This document shows positions 56,796-61,377 of a stretch of DNA of 64,000 nt, piece by piece (the first letter of the stretch is position 1; each line of letters begins with the position of its first letter). The notes under the pieces are model-generated. The model saw only the letters and a program-made list of their open reading frames with translations, did not search any database and had not been told where the DNA came from. Source of the stretch: Sphingobacterium sp. UGAL515B_05 (GTDB taxonomy: Bacteria > Bacteroidota > Bacteroidia > Sphingobacteriales > Sphingobacteriaceae); contig NZ_CP109907.1 in NCBI RefSeq assembly GCF_033097525.1, positions 3,286,001-3,350,000 of the forward strand, written 5' to 3'. Made by a program: the position numbers and the translations under genes.

Positions 56796-56831
56796 GCGGG
56801 GAATAAATTTTTTATTCCCCGCTTTTTTTTT
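56796..56831 (+). terminator. Terminator of the polysaccharide locus
   Basis: GCGGGGAATAAA / TTTATTCCCCGC hairpin followed by nine T's, 22 bases after the PL6 stop. Confidence 0.93.
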
Positions 56832-56963
56832 GCGGTAAACAATGCTTGTATTTACCGCATATAATTTTGAGATCAAGGGCAACAACAGACTGCTACCAAA
56901 TTATACCTAAAAACAATTTTAAATCAGTATTTAGACAGTAATCAGTCAGTGTTTATTCAGTCG

Positions 56964-57018
56964 TCACTGAGCAATCACTGAACAAGCACTGAACGAGCAC
57001 TGAACAAGCATTGTAAAA
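56964..57018. repeat. 11-bp phased degenerate repeat (5 units)
   Basis: Five consecutive 11-base units TCACTGAGCAA, TCACTGAACAA, GCACTGAACGA, GCACTGAACAA, GCATTGTAAAA; weaker copies upstream. It lies in the 450-base gap between the PL6 gene and the XRE gene. The remainder of this gap holds no gene that I recognise. Confidence 0.8.
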
Positions 57019-57224
57019 AGGTTGAACTTGACTACTATCTGATCCTGATTTGCTGCAGCTAAAAATTATTCTGGAAAAAGGGAAAAGTTACACGTGTGAA
57101 CAAGAATAACCGAGACTACTACTAAAAGAACCCAAGGCCCGATCACCAGATAGGTCGTTGTTTTATTTAATGATTGGAAAGGTTATAAAGTTTTTGCACT
57201 CACAGGTGGTAAGTTTGGCAATTT

Positions 57225-57731
57225 TCATTTGTACTTTTTGACAGGTTTTGGAGAATGCTTTTTTCGGTATTCTTTATAATTTCCATGTTTTTCGTATTCC
57301 AGCGTACCTTCCGCACAGTAACTGCTGAGATAAACAGAAAATTTATTGCTCTGTTCCTTGTTGGCATGCAGCTGTTGGATTATTTCAGAAACACGGCGGG
57401 GTATCTCGAAAAAATTGGAATTATAAACAAGATCATCCAGTTCTTTCGTCAGCTCAATACGACGTTTTGACTCCGGGGGGATATTGTAGAGCGGCGTTAA
57501 ATCTATCTGTTTTTTGAATATGGTGTGCGGTTGAATTTTTAACGCACGGCAGATCAGGATAAAGTTATTCAGTGAAGCACCTTTTCCGCGTTCAATGGCC
57601 GCGATTGTATTGGTGGTTAATCCGGTCATATTGGCTACATCTTTCAAGGTGTAGTATATTTTTTCACGTTGAACGCGCAATTGCTCGCCGACTTCCTCCA
57701 GTATATTCTCATTGGTATATCCCATATACAA
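57225..57731 (-). CDS. XRE-family transcriptional regulator, divergent from the guide array
   Basis: 168 residues. Helix-turn-helix of Cro/CI type at residues ~15-70: VREQLRVQREKI, LKDVANMTGLTTNTIAAIER, GKGASLNNFILICRALKI. The C-terminal part (~75-168) has no recognised fold and a basic end. It is transcribed away from the guide array. A 16-base palindrome of TTTGCGCAAA type sits directly upstream of its start, and related copies sit before the first tracr-like element, so it probably regulates itself and the array (see regulatory entries). Confidence 0.9.
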   Translation of the reverse strand: MYMGYTNENILEEVGEQLRVQREKIYYTLKDVANMTGLTTNTIAAIERGKGASLNNFILICRALKIQPHTIFKKQIDLTPLYNIPPESKRRIELTKELDDLVYNSNFFEIPRRVSEIIQQLHANKEQSNKFSVYLSSYCAEGTLEYEKHGNYKEYRKKHSPKPVKKYK

Positions 57732-57740
57732 ATGGAAAAC

Positions 57741-57792
57741 TTATTTGCGCATTTTTAGAATAATAATATTTGTGATTTATTTGCGCAAATAA
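57741..57792. promoter_or_regulatory. Operator candidates upstream of the XRE gene
   Basis: Perfect 16-base palindrome TTATTTGCGCAAATAA at 57777-57792 and a partial copy TTATTTGCGC at 57741-57750, within 60 bases of the XRE gene's start. Typical of autoregulation by a Cro/CI-type protein; binding is inferred. Confidence 0.6.
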
Positions 57793-58100
57793 ATATTTGT
57801 TTTTATATTTGTTTCAACGAAAGCCGATAACTAAACTTAAGTTATAACAACAGGGCGGGAGACGAGGTGTTAATCTGTTGAAGTACGACTAAAAGCTAAA
57901 TAATGAGAAAATTAAGAATAAAAAACATCGCAAAGTCACCGGAATAAAATTGATTTCGATTTTATAGACTTATATCAAGTATCCTATGTTGATAACCCCT
58001 ATTATTGACTTGTAACTGCCATTCAAAGCATAGGATGAATAAAAAATAAAATTATTTGAATCGTTGAAATAGACTCGGTATTGAGTTTATTTAAAAGCTG

Positions 58101-58132
58101 TTTTTGCGCAAAAATGAAGTAATTATTTTGCG
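58101..58132. promoter_or_regulatory. XRE-type operator candidate before the guide array
   Basis: TTTTTGCGCAAAAA (palindrome) at 58101-58114 and ATTTTGCG at 58125-58132. They share the TTGCGCAA core with the palindrome at the XRE gene's own promoter, and lie 110-120 bases before the first tracr-like element. Confidence 0.55.
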
Positions 58133-58149
58133 TGAGGGACGTTCTTTGA

Positions 58150-58163
58150 CTTATTGGTATTGA
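58150..58163 (+). repeat. Left copy of inverted repeat flanking the guide array
   Basis: CTTATTGGTATTGA. Its exact inverse complement is at 60423-60436, beyond the last repeat. Similarity continues weakly for about 10 more bases (GGGA-ATA). A shorter relative, GGTATTGAGT, is at 58077-58086. Confidence 0.8.
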
Positions 58164-58223
58164 AAGGGAAAATATAAAAATTTAGGCTGATCGGATGTTT
58201 TGCTGATCGGTTTGATTAGAATA

Positions 58224-58330
58224 GGAGGCATCTTGTGATGCCGTAGGGTGAGCGCAATGGCGACTCACTAAATACCCCTTTTTAATAAAATGTTGGGTAA
58301 CATTCTACGCTATGTTCTTGATTATTATTG
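58224..58330 (+). ncRNA. tracrRNA-like element, copy 1
   Basis: Begins GGAGGCATC. Hairpin 1: GGCATC-TTGT-GATGCC. Hairpin 2: GTGAG-CGC-AATG-GCG-A-CTCAC, eight pairs with a bulged A. ATACCC after it can pair with GGGTAT of the repeat. An anti-repeat at 58292-58329 (GTTGGGTAACATTCTACGC and on to GATTATTATT) is complementary over most of the 36-base repeat, allowing G-U pairs. The first repeat of sub-array 1 starts 17 bases after it. Same orientation as the arrays and the sigma-dCas12f genes. Confidence 0.85.
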
Positions 58331-58346
58331 GGATACTAGGAGGTAA

Positions 58347-58714
58347 GATGTTAATGATCTCAAATTGTGAGGTATACACAACGTAAGGCGGCCTCTTGAG
58401 GAACTTGAGAATGGTGTTAATGACCTCAAATTGCGAGGTGTACACAACATTGAAAATATAGATCCAAAGCGAGTATAAAATGTTGATGATCTTAAAATTT
58501 AGGGTATATACAACAGGGCGCTTTTCGGACTTTTCTTATTTCTTGAAGTTGATTATCTCAGAATATAGAGTATACACAATTAGAGACTCGTTAACAAATA
58601 ATGGGTTATGAGAAGTTCATGATTTCATCATTTAGGGTGTATATAAAGTAGGGCGGACCTTTTGTAAGTCTTCTGAGATGTTAATGATCTTAGAATGTAG
58701 GTGATATACGCAAC
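58347..58714 (+). CRISPR. Guide sub-array 1 (6 repeats)
   Basis: Repeats at 58347-58382, 58413-58448, 58479-58514, 58545-58580, 58611-58646 and 58677-58714 (last one 38 bases). All are relatives of a 36-base unit starting GATGTTGATGATCTC and ending GGGTATACACAAC. The five spacers between them are exactly 30 bases each. Repeats 4-6 are increasingly degenerate; the fifth barely matches. Spacers differ from each other and start right after the CAAC end, as in type V crRNAs. Confidence 0.9.
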
Positions 58715-58770
58715 TAGCTCGTGGGCTATTACTGTTTTTTACTTGATACTAGAATTTTAAAATTATATAT
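58715..58770 (+). promoter_or_regulatory. Terminator-like end of module 1 and promoter of module 2
   Basis: Begins TAGCTCGTGGGCTATTACTG then a T6 run (weak hairpin plus T's), then TTG at 58743-58745, 18 bases, and TATATATG at 58764-58771, close to the Bacteroidota -33/-7 pattern. The tracr-like element follows at once. A diverged copy of the whole segment is at 59053-59110. Confidence 0.6.
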
Positions 58771-58863
58771 GGAGGCATCTTGAAATTCCGTAGGGTGAGC
58801 GCAATGGCGACTCACTGAATATCCTTTTTTCGAAAAATGTTAAGGAAATGCAGGGTATAACAA
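58771..58863 (+). ncRNA. tracrRNA-like element, copy 2 (fused to a short repeat)
   Basis: Same two hairpins as the other copies (hairpin 1 with one mismatch: GGCAT/ATTCC), but the long anti-repeat is missing. After hairpin 2 and a TTTTTTCGAAAAA stem-loop it runs straight into a shortened repeat (TGTTAAGGAAATGCAGGG then TATAAC, 58838-58861). It therefore looks like a natural single-guide RNA whose guide begins around 58862. Confidence 0.75.
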
Positions 58864-59052
58864 ATAAGATACGATTATTTGGCGTAAAAGATATTATTAG
58901 TTTCAATAAGTAGGTATAAACAACCTTAATCGAATTTAAAAAAAGATAAAAATATTGGTGATCTCAAAAAGTAGGGTATATACAACATACGCGGTCCTTC
59001 TCATCAATAACAACGTCGTGTTAATGATCTCAGAATGTAGATGATACACGAC
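58838..59052 (+). CRISPR. Guide sub-array 2 (4 repeats, first shortened)
   Basis: Shortened first repeat fused to tracr copy 2 (58838-58861), then repeats at 58889-58924, 58951-58986 and 59017-59052. Spacers of about 27, 26 and 30 bases. The second repeat is strongly diverged, the third and fourth keep the consensus. The most degenerate of the four sub-arrays. Confidence 0.8.
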
Positions 59053-59110
59053 TAGCTCGTATACTACTACTGTTTTTTACGTGATGTTAGAATTTTCAAA
59101 AATTATATAT
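59053..59110 (+). promoter_or_regulatory. Terminator-like end of module 2 and promoter of module 3
   Basis: Starts TAGCTCGTATACTACTACTG then T6 and ends AATTATATAT, like the segment at 58715-58770. The shared sequence shows that module ends and promoters were duplicated together. The -7 region reads TATATATTG. Confidence 0.55.
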
Positions 59111-59216
59111 TGAGGCATCTTGTTATGCCGTAGGGTGAGCGTAATGGTGACTCACTAAATGCCGCTTTTAAGAAAATTTTGGGTTACATCCTACGCTATG
59201 TTCTTGGATTATTATT
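59111..59216 (+). ncRNA. tracrRNA-like element, copy 3
   Basis: Hairpin 1 GGCAT-CTTGTT-ATGCC. Hairpin 2 carries two changes relative to the others (CGT...GTG instead of CGC...GCG) that still pair as G-U, so the stem is conserved. Anti-repeat at 59177-59216 (GGGTTACATCCTACGC, ending GGATTATTATT). The sub-array's own repeat GATGATG pairs with its ATTATT by G-U and A-U pairs. First repeat 17 bases later. Confidence 0.85.
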
Positions 59217-59233
59217 GGAATATTAGAGGGTAG

Positions 59234-59580
59234 GGTGTTGATGATGTCAAAATATAGGGTATATGCAACGCCGTTATGTATATAGATATCACGGATTCCG
59301 GTGTTGATGATGTCAAAATATAGGGTATATGCAACCTAAATAGGGAAGACCATAGACCTTTAACTGGTGTTGATGATGTCAAAATATAGGGTATATGCAA
59401 CTTCATAATTTCACGTATTTAATTAAAATAGGTGTTGATGATATCGAAATAAAGGGTATACACAACTTGGGAAACGTCGTTTCTGTTATGATAACGATGT
59501 TAATGATCTCAAAAAGCAGGGTATACACAACTGAGTCTTGTTTGTGAAACGTGAGAAATTTGATGTTGATTATATGCAAT
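59234..59580 (+). CRISPR. Guide sub-array 3 (6 repeats)
   Basis: Three identical 36-base repeats (59234-59269, 59300-59335, 59366-59401; start GGTGTTGATGATGTC, end GGGTATATGCAAC), then two variants (59431-59466, 59496-59531). Last comes a 19-base copy at 59562-59580 in which the middle 17 bases are deleted. Spacers are 30, 30, 29, 29 and 30 bases. The ATGCAAC end is the same as I recall for characterised Cas12f crRNA repeats. Confidence 0.93.
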
Positions 59581-59656
59581 TAGCGTTTGAGCTGCTACCG
59601 TAATTAATTCCGTTGCGTAGTACTTGAAAAGTAAGAAAATTTTCAAAATTATATAT
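59581..59656 (+). promoter_or_regulatory. End of module 3 and promoter of module 4
   Basis: Begins TAGCGTTTGAGC after the truncated repeat and ends with AAAATTTTCAAAATTATATAT, as before copies 2 and 3. TTG at 59623-59625 and the TATATATG box before the tracr-like element are the promoter candidates, though spacing here (23) is longer than usual. Confidence 0.5.
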
Positions 59657-59762
59657 GGAGGCATCTTGTTATGCCGTAGGGTGAGCGCAATGGCGACTCA
59701 CTAAATACCCTTTTTAAGAAAATGTTGGGTTACATCCTGCGCTATGTTCTTGATTATTATTA
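59657..59762 (+). ncRNA. tracrRNA-like element, copy 4
   Basis: Hairpins 1 and 2 as in the consensus, ATACCC after hairpin 2, and anti-repeat at 59724-59761 (GTTGGGTTACATCCTGCGC on to GATTATTATT). The 17-base gap to the first repeat is the same as in copies 1 and 3, and its sequence is related in all three (ATA-TA...GGTAG). Confidence 0.87.
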
Positions 59763-59778
59763 CGATAATATGTGGTAG

Positions 59779-60337
59779 GATGTTAATGGTCTCAAAATGT
59801 CGGTTAGTAACAACCTAAAAGTATAGAATATGCAACATTATTCTGATGTTAATGGTCTCAAAATGTCGGTTAGTAACAACTTGAAAGTTTTGTTTTGTCT
59901 TGTTCTAGGGATGTTAATGTTCTCAAAATGTTGGTTAGTAACAACGCGAATCCATACACAGTAATGCTTAAAATGATATTAACGATTTAGAAATGAAGGG
60001 TATACATAGCGGTAAACTTTTTGTTGAAGATAAATTTCTAGATGTTGATAATCTCAAAATGTAGGGTATACACAACGAATGGCCCTTAGACTAGGTTTTC
60101 CCGATCGATGTTAGCGATCTCAAAATGTAGGGTATACACAACATTACTCTATTCAAGCGTTCAAAACTTAAGATGTTGATGATCTCAAAATTTAGGCTAT
60201 ATGCAACTATTACAGAATAATACCTATTCTTTAAGTAGATGTTTAGTGATCTAAAATAAAGGGTATACACAACTGTGCGTTTTCATGCATCGCTGTATTA
60301 GCTGTGTTGACCACATAACATAGGGGGTATACACAAT
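59779..60337 (+). CRISPR. Guide sub-array 4 (9 repeats)
   Basis: Repeats at 59779-59814, 59845-59880, 59910-59945, 59975-60010, 60041-60076, 60107-60142, 60172-60207, 60238-60273 and 60302-60337. The first three share a distinct variant (ATGTCGGTTAGTAACAAC end), the fifth and sixth are the consensus form, and the last is degenerate. Spacers 28-30 bases. A last guide may follow to about 60367. No spacer is repeated. The array ends about 210 bases before the sigma gene. Confidence 0.93.
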
Positions 60338-60422
60338 ATAATGAGTTATGAACAAATAATCTGATAGAGCACTATAGCATAGCGTCATAACTATTTTAGC
60401 CTGTATAACTTTAATATCCCAC

Positions 60423-60436
60423 TCAATACCAATAAG
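60423..60436 (-). repeat. Right copy of inverted repeat flanking the guide array
   Basis: TCAATACCAATAAG, the exact inverse complement of 58150-58163. It lies between the last repeat and the sigma gene. Read on the minus strand it is followed by TGGGATATTAAAGTTATA, which could be a promoter facing into the array. Confidence 0.8.
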
Positions 60437-60462
60437 TTTTTATAACCATATAACGATTTACG

Positions 60463-60517
60463 CTTACCCGGCTTCGGTTTCCATAAGATCGTCAATTTCC
60501 GCCGAAGCTGTGGTAAG
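60463..60517 (+). promoter_or_regulatory. Long hairpin upstream of the sigma gene
   Basis: CTTACCCGGCTTCGG (60463-60477) can pair with CCGAAGCTGTGGTAAG (60502-60517), leaving a loop of 24 bases. No T-run follows. It sits 33 bases before the ATG and may be an operator or a structured leader that links the sigma gene's expression to another signal. Confidence 0.5.
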
Positions 60518-60549
60518 TGATTTTCGTGTGCTAACCATAAAAACCAATT

Positions 60550-61362
60550 ATGAAACCAATTTTACTAAACAAGGACATTAAAACTGCCATTGAACACCTG
60601 CACAATGGTCATGAAAAGGGGCTTAAATTTTTCTACCAAAAATTCTATGAACACTTCCTTTTTCGCGCCCGCCGTGCTACTGATGATGAATGTACTGGTG
60701 AAAGTATCGCCCAAGAGGCTTTTCTCCGTCTTTGGCTGTTCCGAGAAAATGTACATTCCGAAACCGAGGTCTTCGACTTTCTGAAAGGCCAGGTGAAGTC
60801 CGCCATTCACGCTTTTTATCAAAAATCGCGCAATAGGTTTCACCGAAGCTTACTCCGCCTCGACAGCATTGAGGACTATCAGGAATTTATGCTGGGTTAC
60901 GAACTGGAAGAGGACAGCGAAGAAGATGTCCTCTATATCGAGCAACTGGAACTGGAGAAGAAAAAGAAAATGGATCAGCTCAATGCCATTATGCCTAACC
61001 TCAACAACGATCAACAGCTCTTTATACGCCTTTGCCTCAAATATAGTTTTAACTATGAACGTATCGCTTACTATATGGGGAATATCTCTGATTATGAGGT
61101 TAGCCTACAAATAGAGAAAACAATCGAATACCTGCGTTCCATCGTTCATAGTGAAGAGAAAATGCAGCTAATGGCCAAACCTGTTGCATTTAAGTTGAAT
61201 GGCGAAATGACCGAAGAAGAAGCTGAGGTCTTCCGCATGCGCTATGAATTGCAGTATTCCTTTGACAAGATTTCAGAAGCTTTACAATTGGATGGGGGAC
61301 AGGTGCGTACTTTATTTATTAATGCACATGCAAAAATTAAATCTGCTAAGAAAACAGCATAA
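60550..61362 (+). CDS. ECF-type sigma factor paired with dCas12f
   Basis: 270 residues. Sigma region 2 spans ~14-95: LKFFYQKFYEHFLFRARRAT, then the -10-recognition/RNAP-contact motif ESIAQEAFLRLWLFRE and VFDFLKGQVKSAIHAFYQK. A classical ECF factor would have one region 4 at ~140-190. Here two helix-turn-helix blocks are seen: ~145-197 (QQLFIRLCLKYSFNYERIAY ... EIEKTIEYLRSIV-like) and ~216-266 (EMTEEEAEVFRMRYELQYSF, DKISEALQLDGGQVRTLFIN). It is the first gene of a two-gene unit; the dCas12f-like gene starts 15 bases after its stop. No anti-sigma gene is adjacent. Likely recruits RNA polymerase to sites chosen by the guide RNA. Confidence 0.85.
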   Translation: MKPILLNKDIKTAIEHLHNGHEKGLKFFYQKFYEHFLFRARRATDDECTGESIAQEAFLRLWLFRENVHSETEVFDFLKGQVKSAIHAFYQKSRNRFHRSLLRLDSIEDYQEFMLGYELEEDSEEDVLYIEQLELEKKKKMDQLNAIMPNLNNDQQLFIRLCLKYSFNYERIAYYMGNISDYEVSLQIEKTIEYLRSIVHSEEKMQLMAKPVAFKLNGEMTEEEAEVFRMRYELQYSFDKISEALQLDGGQVRTLFINAHAKIKSAKKTA

Positions 61363-61377
61363 AAAACATAAAAAGAT

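Larger units (their letters stand above)
57793..58223 (+). other. Region between the XRE gene and the first guide module
   Basis: About 430 bases with no convincing gene. It holds an 8-base inverted repeat ATCCTATG...CATAGGAT around 57.98-58.03 kb, the palindrome TTTTTGCGCAAAAA at 58101-58114, a TTTTGCG half site at 58126-58132, one end of the array-flanking inverted repeat at 58150-58163 and a 9-base direct repeat GCTGATCGG just before the first tracr-like element. Promoter and leader of module 1 are expected here. Confidence 0.6.

Noticed and set aside
57903-57947. Tiny frame MRKLRIKNIAKSPE between the XRE gene and the array
   Set aside because: Only 14 codons, no supporting signal; might be chance.
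59212-59406. Minus-strand frame with three repeats of LHIPYILTSSTP
   Set aside because: It is the translation of the three identical guide repeats of sub-array 3 (66-base period is divisible by three), not a protein gene.
58347-60337. Orphan type II-C CRISPR array with its tracrRNA
   Set aside because: 36/30 spacing with a tracr could fit type II, but no cas9, cas1 or cas2 is in the window, while a Cas12f-like gene is adjacent and the repeat end is Cas12f-like. Cannot be wholly excluded without the rest of the genome.
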